Below, piece by piece: positions 10,458 through 21,307 of a stretch of DNA of 64,000 nucleotides (its first letter is position 1; each line of letters starts with the position of its first letter). Source of the DNA: Cladosporium sp. IMV 00045 (taxonomy: Eukaryota > Ascomycota > Dothideomycetes > Cladosporiales > Cladosporiaceae); contig MSJI02000775.1 in the NCBI GenBank assembly GCA_001931905.2, positions 18,185 through 82,184 on the forward strand. The letters run 5' to 3'. Under the pieces are notes generated by a model that made no database searches, was not told where the DNA came from, and was given only the letters and a program-made list of their open reading frames with translations. The position numbers and the translations under genes were made by a program.

Positions 10458-11735
10458 ATGGACAACATGGACGGAGCGAAGCAACCACTGCTCAGACGCA
10501 TGCGCAAGCAGGCGACTGCATACCATGAGCGAACTCCCTATTTACGCCGCCTACCTGGGCCTGCGATCGCCATAATCCTCCTCTTGATCCTGGTCAACAT
10601 CCTCGTCTGGATCGCCTGTGCAATCGTACTGCACTTCCATACTTCTTTGGTCTCCACCGCCGTCTTAGCATATACCCTCGGGCTCCGCCACGCCCTGGAC
10701 GCCGACCACATATCAGCCATCGACCTGATGACGCGCCGTCTGGTCGCCTCGGGCCAAAGACCAGTGACAGTCGGCACATTCTTCTCGCTCGGCCACAGCA
10801 CGATCGTCTTCGTCACCGCCATCGTCGTCGCCGCCAGCTCCGCCGCCATCAGCGACCGCTTCGACTCCTTCGCCAACGTCGGCGGCATCATCGGCTCCTC
10901 CATCTCCTCCGCCTTCCTCATCATCCTCGGCGCCATGAACGCCTGGATTCTATACAAACTCCTCCATGCCCTGCGCACCGCCATCCACTCCCCCCACGGC
11001 CACTCCCAACCGGACTCCAGCACCCTCTTCACCGGCGGGGGATGCATGCTGCACCTTCTCAAAAAACTCTTCCACCTCATCGACCGTCCCTGGAAAATGT
11101 ACCCTCTCGGCGTCCTCTTCGGCCTCGGCTTCGACACGTCTTCCGAGATAGCCCTGCTCGGCATCTCATCCATCCAAGCGGCCCACGGCACGTCCATGTG
11201 GCTCATCCTGATTTTCCCCCTCCTCTTCACCGCCGCCATGTGCCTCCTCGACACCACTGACGGCGCCGCCATGATGAGCCTGTACAGCTCCGCGCGCCTG
11301 GCCAGCGACGCCATCGCCGTCCTGTACTACCAGAGCGTTCTCACGGCCATCACGGTCGCTGTCGCTCTCGCCATCGGAACGCTGCAGTTGCTCAGCATGA
11401 TTCTTGCTGTGAAGCCGGAGTTGAGCGGGCCTTTCTGGGATGGTGTGCAGGTTGCTGGGGACCATTATGATGTTATCGGTGGGGCGGTTTGTGGCGCTTT
11501 TGTCGTTTTTGGGGGGTTGGCGTTTTGCTTTTATGGCGTTTGGAGGAGGCGCGTGGATCGTTGGCGCTTGGTGCATGCGGCGCCGGGGGTGGAGGGGTAT
11601 GCGGATGAGGGAGAGGGGGGACGGGAGGGAAGTGGGGATGATGGTGGGGAGGCTGGGAAGGCTGTTGGTGAGAGTGGAAAGGGAGGTGTTGTGGTGAGTG
11701 TGAGCGGGGAAGGTAGTGCTGGTGGGAGAGCTTGA
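10458..11735 (+). CDS. NicO-family high-affinity nickel/cobalt transporter (block A copy)
   Basis: Intronless integral membrane protein of 425 residues with about eight hydrophobic segments. The NiCoT signature is complete: HALDADHISAID in the second transmembrane helix (residues 78-89), SLGHSTIVF near 110-118 and LGFDTSSEIALL near 222-233. These carry the histidines and acidic residues that select Ni2+ or Co2+. Expected role is uptake across the plasma membrane (or organelle export) to supply nickel, for example to urease. The frame is open upstream to an ATG at 10314, but the start at 10458 (MDNMDGAKQPLL) is preferred because the block B copy is conserved only from there. The C-terminal tail is glycine-rich, hydrophilic and variable between copies. 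Confidence 0.93.
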   Translation: MDNMDGAKQPLLRRMRKQATAYHERTPYLRRLPGPAIAIILLLILVNILVWIACAIVLHFHTSLVSTAVLAYTLGLRHALDADHISAIDLMTRRLVASGQRPVTVGTFFSLGHSTIVFVTAIVVAASSAAISDRFDSFANVGGIIGSSISSAFLIILGAMNAWILYKLLHALRTAIHSPHGHSQPDSSTLFTGGGCMLHLLKKLFHLIDRPWKMYPLGVLFGLGFDTSSEIALLGISSIQAAHGTSMWLILIFPLLFTAAMCLLDTTDGAAMMSLYSSARLASDAIAVLYYQSVLTAITVAVALAIGTLQLLSMILAVKPELSGPFWDGVQVAGDHYDVIGGAVCGAFVVFGGLAFCFYGVWRRRVDRWRLVHAAPGVEGYADEGEGGREGSGDDGGEAGKAVGESGKGGVVVSVSGEGSAGGRA

Positions 11736-12479
11736 AGATAGAGGTCGGCAAAGAAATCCTTGAATTGCAAAAGCAGCAAATGAATGTAAGAGAGATGAGA
11801 TGGGGATAGAAAGTAGAGTAGAGAGTAGAGTAGAATATCTCGCAGCAACAGCATGATACAACTGCGCTTGCTCGTGGTATGTATTGTCTATATAAGATAA
11901 GAATCTAGCCGACAGGACATAAGGACATCGGAGATGTATTCCACAGACCGATCGTGACAGCAGGTTTGGATCTGTATAGGTATATATATAAAAGACACAT
12001 AAGAAAAACAGCCTGGAATCTCCTGGGCGTATTCAAAAGATAAAAACAAAAGACAAAAAACGTGACACCCTGAAAATGCCGCTGCGCAGTAAATTTTTGG
12101 TGAAGGACTGGTGGCGTTGTTGGAGTACCAGCCAGCCAAGCTTCGTAAGATCAAAAACAGAAAAGGTCGTGATCTCGTTTCCCCTCGCGTCCTTGCAAGT
12201 GGTCTGGGGTTTGATGTTCCCTGATCAGACATTGCAGGAGATGTGTTTTGTGTGTTCCGCCACCCCTTTTTGCAGGGAAATAACTCCAGAGGAAAATTCA
12301 GAGACCAATAAAGACAAGATAAAACCAAAAACAAGCGGAGATGCGTATAGCCCAGTTTCCCGATTTCCAGTGCAGTTGAGATCCTTCTTTGCGTTTTTTT
12401 GGATTTGAACGCGTTTCAGCCTTTCCAACGAAGACTCGCAGCTACCACCAAAGTACTACCCTTGGAACTTCCATGCAAA
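11736..12479. other. Gene-free intergenic region between convergent genes, block A
   Basis: No coding region is supported. The sequence separates the 3' ends of the nickel transporter and the Ecl1-like gene and should hold both 3' UTRs. It contains short iterations of TAGAG near 11815-11835. At 12235-12260 it lacks the long poly-T tract that block B has at the matching place. Confidence 0.5.
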
Positions 12480-13461
12480 TCACACACGGCTCGTTCTCCT
12501 CTTCGACGCACAGCGGATCGCATCGTGGTTGAAAAGCTGCCTCAAACTCCCCATAGCGGCACCAGATGCACCCTGCGTGCTGTCGCGGCGAAAAGCTTTC
12601 TCCAGACTCGGACGTCTGGCTTCGTCGTGGTGGGCGGTGTTGCTGCCCTCGGCGATGCGGAGGCTGGTGAGAGTGCTCGCCTGGCTTTTCAGGCTGGCGT
12701 CTTGCTGGCTGACGAGAGTGGGGCTGGGAGGCGCCGTGAGGGGGATGACAAGATCGATGCTTTTTGTTGTTGAGTTGCGGGTTGGTGCGTGATGGTGGAA
12801 GTGCGAGGCGGTGGTGCCGTAGGAGCTTGAGGGGGAGTGGATGAGCGATGGGACGTCTGTTGCGGTCGAGGCTCGCTTGGTAGACGGGCGGCGGGGTGCG
12901 AGGGTCTCGCAGGTCGGGTAGCCGGGGAGGTCGAGGACGTGAGGGTCCAGGCTGTCGGGTTCGAAGTCGTCGTAGTGGTTGTGCGAGGGATCTTCGTCGG
13001 GAGCGTAATTTGATGAGGTTGTTGATGAGTTGGAGGAAATGCGGGTGAGGTTCAGCTCAGAAAAGGTGTTTGAAAGAGGGCGGAGGACGGTTGGTGAGCG
13101 CATGGGGAGGATGTCAATAGGAGGGTGTTCTGAGTAGGCGTGTGTTGTAGGGCTGATTGGAGGTGATTGGGGTTGTTGAGGGGTGCATGTTGTGGAGTCT
13201 CTGCGGCGGCAACTAGTGGCGAGTCAGTATGGGGATGCATTGGAATATATTTCGTTATCAAGGATTGGAATACTTACGCCTCGGAGCAGTAGAGAATGCT
13301 GAAACTAGGAGTAACGATCTGCTTCTCGCAAGTCGCGCTGCAAAGTAGAAAGTTGATCAGCACAAGGGTCTCGAGGACAAGACGAGAGATGATCGACAGG
13401 AACATACCAGAATTGCAAAAAGCTAGCAGCCATGTCTTCGCCGTCTGCGTCGGACGTATTT
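12480..13461 (-). CDS. ECL1: Ecl1-like zinc-binding lifespan/stress factor, 5' truncated by gap (block A)
   Basis: Block A copy of the gene described at 28229-29386. Exon 3 is 13212-12480, exon 2 13337-13278 (60 nt) and exon 1 is present only from 13461 to 13408. The first ~59 codons are replaced by the assembly gap at 13462-13481. The cysteine-rich core encoded across exons 1-3 (FCATCEK, then LYCSEACRRRD) is intact, so the truncation is an assembly effect, not decay. The serine-rich C-terminal region differs from block B by only a few residues. Confidence 0.85.
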
Positions 13462-13481
13462 NNNNNNNNNNNNNNNNNNNN
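13462..13481. other. Assembly gap (20 N) joining two unrelated partial genes
   Basis: Twenty N bases. Left of the gap the sequence is exon 1 of the Ecl1-like gene read toward its 5' end. Right of the gap it is the middle of an NRAMP transporter on the other strand. Neither gene is completed across the gap. The fixed length of 20 suggests a placeholder of unknown true size. Confidence 0.99.
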
Positions 13482-13483
13482 GG

Positions 13484-14506
13484 TGTGCAATTTCTATCGT
13501 CGATGTGATGGTTATCCTAGTCTTCTATCGCCCCAACAGAAGCACCATGCGTGGCCTTCGCCTTTTTGAGCTCTTCGTTTCGCTTCTCGTCGTTGGCGTG
13601 GTGATTTGTTTCTGCTTCCAACTCTCCCTCATTCGCGACACGTCTGTCGGAGAAGTCTTCCGCGGATACCTCCCTTCCAAAGCCATCGTGCAAGGACAGG
13701 GTCTCTATCAAGCCTGCGGAATCCTTGGAGCAACCGTGATGCCTCATTCTCTGTATCTCGGTAGCGGACTGATCCAAGCCCGCCTTAAGGATTTTGACAA
13801 GATTAACAACAACTACGTCGAGCCTGCCGAGAGCGAAGACGGCGAAGAAGAAGTCAAGTACCGTCCTTCCGTCTCCGCCATTCGCTCTTGCCTTTCTTAT
13901 TCCATTGCTGAGCAGGCGATCAGCCTCTTCACATTTGCCCTTTTTGTCAACAGCGCCATTCTCATCACAGCCGGCGCGGCCCTGTATGGTGTCTCCGGTG
14001 CTGACGAGGCCGATCTGTTCGGCATTCACGACTTGTTGTCACGTACCATGGCTCCAGTCGCCGGAACCATCTACGCACTCGCCCTGCTCCTTTCCGGCAT
14101 CAGCGCTGGCATCGTCTGCACGATCGCCGGTCAAATGGTCTCTGAAGGTCAGCTATCTCTGAAGATGAAACCCTGGGTGCGCAGACTCTTCACGCGATCC
14201 ATCTCCGTCACTCCTTCAATCATCATCGCCGGTGCCGTCGGACGCGAGGGTTTGAACGCCGCGCTGGAAGGTTCGCAGGTTGCTTTGTCCGTGATTCTGC
14301 CTTTCGTCACTGCGCCGTTGATCTACCTGACTTGTCGCAACAAATTCATGACTGTCGCTACGCGTGAGGGAGAGGGTGGAGAAGAGGGTATCAAAATGCG
14401 CAACAATTGGCTCACGGGTACGATTGCTGTGTTGCTTTGGCTTCTCATCTGTGTCATGAATGTGGCGCTGCTGGTGCTGGTTGGACTTGGTCTTGCCAGT
14501 GCTTAA
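13484..14506 (+). CDS. NRAMP-family divalent metal transporter, 5' truncated by gap
   Basis: C-terminal ~340 residues of a Smf-type manganese/iron:proton symporter. The reading frame is open right up to the gap; its first codons (CAISIVDVMVILVFYRP) belong to an internal transmembrane helix, so the natural start and the DPGN metal-binding helix are missing. The TM6 signature GATVMPHSLYLGSG is present; MPHS in place of MPHN is usual in fungal Smf proteins. Six to seven further hydrophobic helices follow to the stop at 14506. Full-length fungal homologues are roughly 550-650 residues. No second NRAMP sequence is seen after block B, so its link to the Ecl1 neighbour exists only through the gap. 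Confidence 0.92.
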   Translation, partial: CAISIVDVMVILVFYRPNRSTMRGLRLFELFVSLLVVGVVICFCFQLSLIRDTSVGEVFRGYLPSKAIVQGQGLYQACGILGATVMPHSLYLGSGLIQARLKDFDKINNNYVEPAESEDGEEEVKYRPSVSAIRSCLSYSIAEQAISLFTFALFVNSAILITAGAALYGVSGADEADLFGIHDLLSRTMAPVAGTIYALALLLSGISAGIVCTIAGQMVSEGQLSLKMKPWVRRLFTRSISVTPSIIIAGAVGREGLNAALEGSQVALSVILPFVTAPLIYLTCRNKFMTVATREGEGGEEGIKMRNNWLTGTIAVLLWLLICVMNVALLVLVGLGLASA

Positions 14507-14912
14507 GAACTTTCAAGGAAATAAATGGAAGGAGGGAGAGATGATGAAGAGATAGAGGAGGGAGAAAGTGAGGGATGTGCTTGCGCCGAGTTTCTACTTG
14601 TAGCTGTGGGAGCTTGCACGCAGGGTTGATGTGGAAGTTCAGCCAACTGATTCGAGAAAAATAGTGATCCACTAGAAAATGCCTCGATGCCGTTGTTGAC
14701 TCTATCTTGTCCAAATTCTCAGGCTCTAAGACCCCAAACGATCTGGACCATAACGCTGATGCACAGCGATTTCCCAAGAACTCAGCTAATCGACCTAATC
14801 ATGTGCCATCTGCCAGCCGCATTCGCAGTAACCGTCCGACCTCTGTTCTCAAGACTACGAGTTCATGGTGAGCAGCCCATTCTGGCGTCCGAGCGAGCTC
14901 ATCTGCATGCAC
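14507..14912. other. Short intergenic region between NRAMP and BTB1-B
   Basis: It lies between the 3' ends of two convergent genes. No open frame with coding character is seen; it probably holds both 3' UTRs. Confidence 0.5.
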
Positions 14913-15669
14913 TTACCCAGCAACATGACGCTCACTCTGCCAGTCATGACCCAAACAATCCAGTAAGAGTACATTCACCCATGGGTGCTCGACCAAAATC
15001 CTCTTGAACTCGTCTTGTATGGTCAGGGCCAGCAAAATGTGTCTGGCAGAAGAGAGAAATAAGCACCAGAAGTCGGCGTCCGTCTCGCGAACCAACTCGA
15101 CCGCGGTACTGAGGACGTTGACGTAGTCTCGATAGTACGTTGAAGTCCTCGGGTCGCTGTCCAGAGCGGACGCTATGTGCAAGCAAAGTGCAGGCACGTC
15201 GTATTTGTCTGCAAGAGCGTACACGCGGACGATGAAGTCGTCGGAGCGCGAAGGGTCGTCGCGCTGAGGACAGGGGAGTTTGGCTTGGTAGAACCAGTCG
15301 ATGACACACTTGAGGCAGTCCAGGTCGTCGTCGGAAAAGTCAACGGTGTTCGTTTCGGCTTCCTGTGTAAGGTACCGTTAGCTGAATTGTCACGCAAGCA
15401 ACAATCTTGATCGAGAGAAGTCTTGGATCACGAAAACTTACCTTGAAGGAGCTGGTGAGCATTGTACGAAAGTACTCCGACTGGGTGTAGAGGACGATCT
15501 TATGCATTTTGAAGACGTGGCCCTTGCACGTGATGGTGAAGTCAGAGAAGAGCCCCGTCTCTTGTAGTCTGCGAGTGTTTTTGTCAGTGTAAGTGAACGG
15601 CAAATACTTGGAGTTTGATGAGATGGCTTACTCTACGAGGCGTTGCTTGCTGTCTTTGTCCGAATACAT
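14913..15669 (-). CDS. BTB/POZ-domain protein (BTB1, block B)
   Basis: Three exons: 15669-15632 (38 nt), 15568-15442 and 15362-14913, with introns of 63 and 79 nt. The product is about 204 residues. The BTB core is typical: LFSDFTITCKGHVFKMHKIV, then LYTQSEYFRTMLTSSFK, an acidic segment, CVIDWFYQAKLPCPQ, and the YALADKYDVPALC helix seen in many fungal BTB proteins. BTB folds dimerise and often act as adaptors for cullin-3 ubiquitin ligases or in transcription; no second domain is present to decide the role here. The first exon matches the only part of BTB1-A inside the window (9-46). A second, related BTB gene follows upstream on the same strand. Confidence 0.85.
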
Positions 15670-16236
15670 GATGATTTTCTTCTTCTGAAAGTTGTGGATG
15701 TGAGAGAAAAGTTGCTGATGTTGATGGGAAGGGTCGATCTGTGTGTCTGAGATGAGAACACTTCAGCTCGGCAGTGAGATGTATATATATAAGAACTGAT
15801 AAATGAATGAAGCTTCGATTGGCAGTCATGGACAAGCAGACAGCAAGCAGCAACGACATGGGAACATAAAGAAAGATGAGGACTGACTGATTCGTTTTCG
15901 TATCCCCTGATGCACACTCTATCATTGCCCTGTTTGCCCTCTCAAGGAAACAAAGGGGAACATGAGATCACACGAGGAGGAAAGGAACAACGTCGGTCTC
16001 AGAACGATTAGACAAAGCTAGAATCTGGCACTTTAATAAAGCTAGAAGCTAGCACTGTACTCTCATTTTCCGTGATGTCGGTTCCGATTCTTACTTCATC
16101 CTCCAAGCTCAATCCATGCCTTATCTGCTTGTTTGCTACTCGATATCGTAGTCTCTGGCGGCTGCTGACACCTTGACATCAGTCCTGCCATAATCTCACG
16201 CTCCACTTCTCCGGACACATACAAGTGATACGGCGT

Positions 16237-17093
16237 TCATCGCAATTCGGCGCGACGCTCAGCCATTTCTAAAGCAATCAGCTGATAGCCGGAGTATCTT
16301 CCCTGCTTCCGGGCGAGCCGGGGTGTACATCTGTTCCATCCCAGTAGCTTGAGATTTAGGTCGGGCAAGTCGCACAGCAGCTTCTTGAAGGCCTCGTTTA
16401 AAAGGAAAGTCTCAATGTGTCTCGCAATGATCGGCACAGCCAACTCCCACAGCGTACCATTGTGTGGATGTGCGTCGATGTCCCGTAGCATCTCGACGAT
16501 TCTGTCGAGGGCAGGAATGCCGTCCCCTTTGGGCTCATCCTGACACTCCCCGTAGAGCAAGTCATCGAACGCTCCTCGATCCTTCCAGAGCTTGAGGCTG
16601 CGTTCGCGCATTGAGGCGACGTTGTACTTGTCAGCCATGACGTACATGCGGAATAACAACAAAACGTTTTCGACACCGTCGTGTTTGTTGCGAAATTCCA
16701 AATGGTAGAGGTAGTGGATGAAATCGTAGAGTTCTTCCGGGTCGTCCTCAGGGAAATCGATGACACTCGCGCTGGATTCCTATCAATGCTGTCAGTAAAC
16801 GTCTTCGCAAAATGAGCTACTCTGATCAGTTTCTTGCACACCTTGAAAGGGCCTATGAGCATTTTGCGAAAGTACTCGGATTGAGCATAGAGGATGTTCT
16901 TATGGACTTTGATTTCGCGCCCATGGCACGTAAGCGTGAGGTCGGAGAATGCGCTCGTTTTCAGAAGACTACGCTTCTGATTAGCTGGGTGATAGGTCTT
17001 GTGTGACGGGACTCGACTGGTAACATACACTCCGAGCGGGGAGGTAGTATTTGTGGTGGATCCGCTCTCGTCGGAATCTGATGTGTCCGACAT
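16237..17093 (-). CDS. BTB/POZ-domain protein (BTB2, block B), intact
   Basis: Two exons (17093-16842 and 16779-16237, 62-nt intron, phase 0) give 264 residues. The start chosen, MSDTSDSDESGS, agrees with the block A relic; an in-frame ATG eight codons upstream (17117) is possible. After an acidic serine-rich leader comes the BTB fold: FSDLTLTCHGREIKVHK, ILYAQSEYFRKMLIGPFK, FPEDDPEELYDFIHYLYHL and MYVMADKYNVASMRE, then a helical C-terminal region ending in AERRAELR. It is the functional counterpart of the pseudogene at 407-1330. BTB1 and BTB2 share the same arrangement and probably arose by an older local duplication. Confidence 0.88.
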
Positions 17094-18073
17094 GTTGGCG
17101 AAGGTGTTTTGCGTCAAGCACCACTCCTATGTTTGGTGTTGTTGATGAATGTTTGCAAAGTTGTAAGCTAGAGGAGCAGGTCAGTTGGAGAAATGAGCGA
17201 TCGCAATTTAACGCTGTTTGGCAAGTCACATGCAAGCAGCTGATTGGAAAGACAAGAGAGTGAGGTCTGTTGTGCGCGGCGGGGAAGAGTGGTACTTGCA
17301 ACTACGTCGCTCCGATAAAGAGCTTATATCTAGTAGTAGCGAGATTCAAAATCTTGAGCATTGATAGCTTGTAACAACAGAAGAATGACATGTCCTCCTC
17401 CTGTCTTAGGTCAGCCAGGACATTCCTAGAATTGTCCGGACATACCTCCAATGCCGCAGAATCAAAGCAAGCATTTCTACGTAACCGCTCACAGTTTGAG
17501 GCGTGATTTGGCAAAAGAGTCCAGAGCAGGTAATCCTAGACGTACGACAACTGATTTCTTGGATATTCAATGAACAGACGAGTGATCCATCTTCGATGTA
17601 AGATTCCGCATTTCGAGCGGCGATGGATAGCACTGAGGTAAATGTCGACTGCTTGTGAGCAGTGAAGAGAGTTGATTGATGAAGACAGTGGTTCGGAAGA
17701 TCGATGGAGTCACAGAAGAAAGAGGTGGTCCGAGAGCGCCCTGTCAGTCTAAACAAGCGAGCTGCGCAACACCCCAGTATTCCTGACCCTCTAGTTGCTG
17801 CTCTTTTACTCATGTTGGGGCACGTCCGGTCCTGCTGCAGCTTAGCTTCACAAATGCAATGCAATGCAATGCAGATGAACCCTGTAGCTGTATTCAGCCC
17901 CCCTGCTACCACGATGCCGAGTTTTCGTTGGCTCTTTGCAATTGCATTAATGCTTATGAAGCTTTTTTCCCTCCTGCTTATGACTTCGAACCTGTCTGTT
18001 CAATGCTTCAAGACACCTCTGCCTGTCACCTGGCCTTACCATCCGTAAGAGAAGGCACGACAATACCGACGCC
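17094..18073. other. Gene-free stretch upstream of P450-B
   Basis: No supported gene. From about 17704 to 18073 it is strongly similar to 1956-2303, including the ATGCA iteration near 17855-17875; more distal sequence diverges. It is the likely promoter region of the P450. Confidence 0.5.
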
Positions 18074-19806
18074 ATGGCGAATATTCTTCCAGCCTTTTGC
18101 GTGTCTTTAGCCACCATGATGGCGATATATACATTCGCAAGATGGCTTCGTGGCCAGGACACCAGCCATCTCCTGCCCCTTCCTCCAGGTCCCAAAGGCC
18201 TGCCGCTAATAGGCAACTTGAGAGACTTGCCTCCCAATGACGTGCCAGAACACGAGCGCTGGCTTCCGTTCAAGGACCGCTATGGCCCTCTCAGCTCCAT
18301 CACAGTCCCAGGCCAGACGATGATCCTCATCCATGACAGAGAAGTGGCCGTCGAGCTGATGGAGAAGCGCGCGAACAGGTACTCCGAGAGGATGTATTTG
18401 AGATTTGGCAATGATATGTGAGTACCGAGGCCGTTTTGTAGACCGCTTGATTTTGACGAGGGCATGAAATAGGTGCGGATGGGGAAACATCTTAGCAAGC
18501 CTGCCGTACGGCGCTTCTCATCGCCTGTATAGGAAGTATACCTACCGGCAGATCGGTACCAAGGCTGCCCTATCCAACTATCAGAGGCTGCAGGAAGGGG
18601 CTGTGGGCCGCTTCTTATCGAGGCTTAGTCGTGATGACGGATCCAATCTGGTGCATCACCTAAACAGGTAGGCAGAAATGTGATGCTAGAAAGAAGGGTG
18701 ATTGCTGAACCAGTCCTAGTGAGACCGCAGAAATCATTCTCGAGATCGTCTATGGGTACACGGTCGATGCTGAAGGAGGAGACCCGCTCCTCCACACAAT
18801 CAACGAAGCCTTGAGACAAGTCTCGGCCGCTTTTGTGCCTGGCAAGTGGGCGGTCGACATGTTTCCAGCGCTGGAATATATTCCAGATCGGTTCCCGGGC
18901 GCCGGGTTCAAGAAAACCGCACGCTACTGGAGAGAGACACTCATGTACGTGATCAACGTCCCCTTCGAGCTGGTCAAGACTCAAATGTCGCTCGGCCATG
19001 CGCGGACCTCGTTCGTCTCCAAGTCCATCGAGCAAGCCCGTCATGAAGGCCAATTCGGGCCAGACGACGAACACGCGATCAAATGGGCCGCGGGTTCGAT
19101 GTACGCTGCTGGCGCGGATACTTCCGTCTCGATCATGACTGCTTTCTTCTTAGCGATGAGCATGTTCCCAGACGTTCAAAAGAAAGCCCAAGAGGAAATT
19201 GAAAGAGTCGTTGGAACGTCCCGACTCCCAACTTTTAGCGATCGCGAGAACCTGCCTTACATCAATGCCGTGGTGGAAGAAGCGCAACGGTGGCATCCCA
19301 TTCTTCCCTTGGGACTGCCACACGTAGCTTCTCGCGAAGATTCGATAAACGGCTTCCGCATTCCGGCCGGTGCTATCCTTCTCCCCGCAGTTTGGTGGTT
19401 TACTCGAGATCCCGCAACACACCACGAACCTGAGGAATTCAAGCCGGAGAGATTTCTTGAACCATACAACGAGCCTTCCGCGACGAATGTCATCTTTGGT
19501 TTTGGAAGGCGGATCTGTCCCGGGAAGACTTTGGCTGATGCGACGCTCTTCATGACTATTGCTCAATCGTTAGCAGCGCTGAGTATACAGAAGGCTGTGG
19601 ATGAGAACGGCCAAGAGATAGTGCCAGATCATGTCTTCGGACACGGTATTATTGCCCTTCCTGGACCTTTCAAGACTAGGATTGCACCACGAAGCAAGAA
19701 GTACGAAGACCTGATCGAAAAGGCTGGGGAGCAGTTTGCTCTCAAGCAGAAAGGTGCTGAATCACTGAAGGATTTGGGGTCAAGCGGAGAGGATGGAGCC
19801 TGGTGA
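18074..19806 (+). CDS. Cytochrome P450 monooxygenase (block B copy)
   Basis: Exons 18074-18417, 18473-18667 and 18720-19806, each the same length as in the block A copy, giving 541 residues. The anchor helix, proline hinge, AGADT, EAQR and the FGFGRRICPG haem loop are all conserved. Differences from the A copy cluster in the N-terminal anchor (for example FPG/LPA), in the stretch after VDMFP (PMLEHIPDW against PALEYIPDR) and near the C-terminus. Both copies look active; substrate unknown. As in block A it converges on an SDR gene. Confidence 0.95.
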
Positions 19807-19913
19807 TAGCGTTGCAAGTCCTGAGGATGTCGATTTAACTTTCAAATAGCGTCTGTTTGACAGCTGTCGAATTTGCATTCATACGACCAACCCATTACGT
19901 ACCAGCAGCCTCA

Positions 19914-20780
19914 TCACTTTCCCTGCCTGTCGCCCAAATTCATTCCCTCCATCGTCTTCGTCGCCTCGTCCTTGTATTCTTCCCTCCAACGGCTCTGCGG
20001 CATGCGCTCGTAGACAACGTCTCCCATAGTCCACATCATGCGCTTGCGGTCCGTCTCCCAGTCGACATCGTTGTCGGGACACATGACGTAGAATTTACCC
20101 TCGCCCATCTTCTTGTACATATGGTCGGCCACTTGTTCAGCCGACCAGGCGCCATCCGGCTTTGTCGCCGTGCTGCCGCCACCAGTCATGCCGGTGAAAG
20201 TCCAGCCGGGCACGAGGAGGTGCACACTGGTTGCTGGGGATGATTTGGCAAGGTCGAATGAGAGGTGCTCAGTGGTTGTTTTGATAGCCGATTTGGACGC
20301 ATTGTATGCCGGGTTGCCTGGAGGGTTTGTGATGCCTTGTTTCGAGCCCGTAATGACAATGGCTTTCGGGTCGGAAGAGTTCGACTCGAAGTGCGGAAAG
20401 AAAGTGTTGATGCCGTTGATGACGCCGAAGAAGTTCACGTCGAAGATCTTGTGAAAGTATGCCGAGTCTGTCCAATCCCCTTTTGCGCCTATGCCGGCGT
20501 TCAGGTGCAGGAAATCGAGCTTGGTGTGCGAGACTTGCAGATGAGATTGCAAGACAGCCCAGTCCTCGTGTCTGGCCACATCCATTGGGTGGGTTTCGAG
20601 GAAACCTTTAGTCGAGATCTTTGATTTGGCCTCATTGAGGAGGGAGGCATTATTATCGACGAGATAGAGGTTCATGCCTTTCGAGGCGCATAGTTTGGCC
20701 ACCGCGAGACCAACGCCTGAGGCGGCGCCAGTAATCAAGGCGTTCTTGCCAGATGAGAAGACTGCTGTAGGAGACGACAT
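19914..20780 (-). CDS. Classical short-chain dehydrogenase/reductase (block B copy)
   Basis: 288 residues, single exon. TGAASGVG (17-24), NAG (94-96), Ser146 and Tyr159/Lys163 are all unchanged from block A. The few substitutions lie outside the active site, notably in the segment KISTKGFLETH where block A has KISTNASLEAH. The stop codon lies 107 bp from the P450-B stop, closer than in block A (182 bp). Confidence 0.94.
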   Translation of the reverse strand: MSSPTAVFSSGKNALITGAASGVGLAVAKLCASKGMNLYLVDNNASLLNEAKSKISTKGFLETHPMDVARHEDWAVLQSHLQVSHTKLDFLHLNAGIGAKGDWTDSAYFHKIFDVNFFGVINGINTFFPHFESNSSDPKAIVITGSKQGITNPPGNPAYNASKSAIKTTTEHLSFDLAKSSPATSVHLLVPGWTFTGMTGGGSTATKPDGAWSAEQVADHMYKKMGEGKFYVMCPDNDVDWETDRKRMMWTMGDVVYERMPQSRWREEYKDEATKTMEGMNLGDRQGK

Positions 20781-21307
20781 TTTATGGTATACTGGATTTT
20801 CAGATGAGGACTATTCCACTTTATTCATTCAGAGAAGAAATCGATCTGCTGCGTGCGTGTGATGTCGCTGTTATGGCAGCAGAATGACGTTGATATATGC
20901 TTAGGCGGCCTTGCTGAGGAAAGTTTGAAGCTACTCCACCGGCCATAAACACGGAGATAAGAAGAGCATTGGTAGAGAGCATCGGGGAGAGCACATGTCA
21001 AAGCGTGCTGCGAACACTTCACCTCAGAACGGTAATGGTCTAATTTCGTATCTCAGATATATGCAAGTGACGTCCTTTGCCATGTTCAACAGGCATGTGG
21101 CTTGTAGGGAGAGACGCACGGGCGGGAAGGGCGAGAAATGGAGCAGCGTTGCTGGGCAACCTCTGCTAGCGTAAACAACAATCTGGAGAGCAACATTCAC
21201 CTTCACACTCGACGCTAAAGACGAATGACCCAAGGCAGATCAAAAGCATACATTGACTTGTATAGCTTGGTTCCTCGAGATAGATATATACTAACCGACA
21301 GCTCAGC

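Larger units (their letters stand above)
1..13461. repeat. Block A of a ~13.5-kb duplicated segment
   Basis: This stretch is collinear with about 15624-29210. The coordinate offset is about 15623 at the left edge, 15763-15770 at the BTB2 and P450 genes, 15685-15695 from the SDR to the nickel transporter and 15749 at the Ecl1 gene, so the copies differ by several indels of tens of bases. Gene order, orientation and exon lengths are the same in both. The left edge lies outside the window, because the first exon of the first BTB gene is already inside the repeat. The right edge is an assembly gap. Confidence 0.97.

Noticed and set aside
13296..13508. Plus-strand reading frame crossing the N gap
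   Set aside because: It runs antisense to the Ecl1-like exons and passes only because N bases do not create stops.
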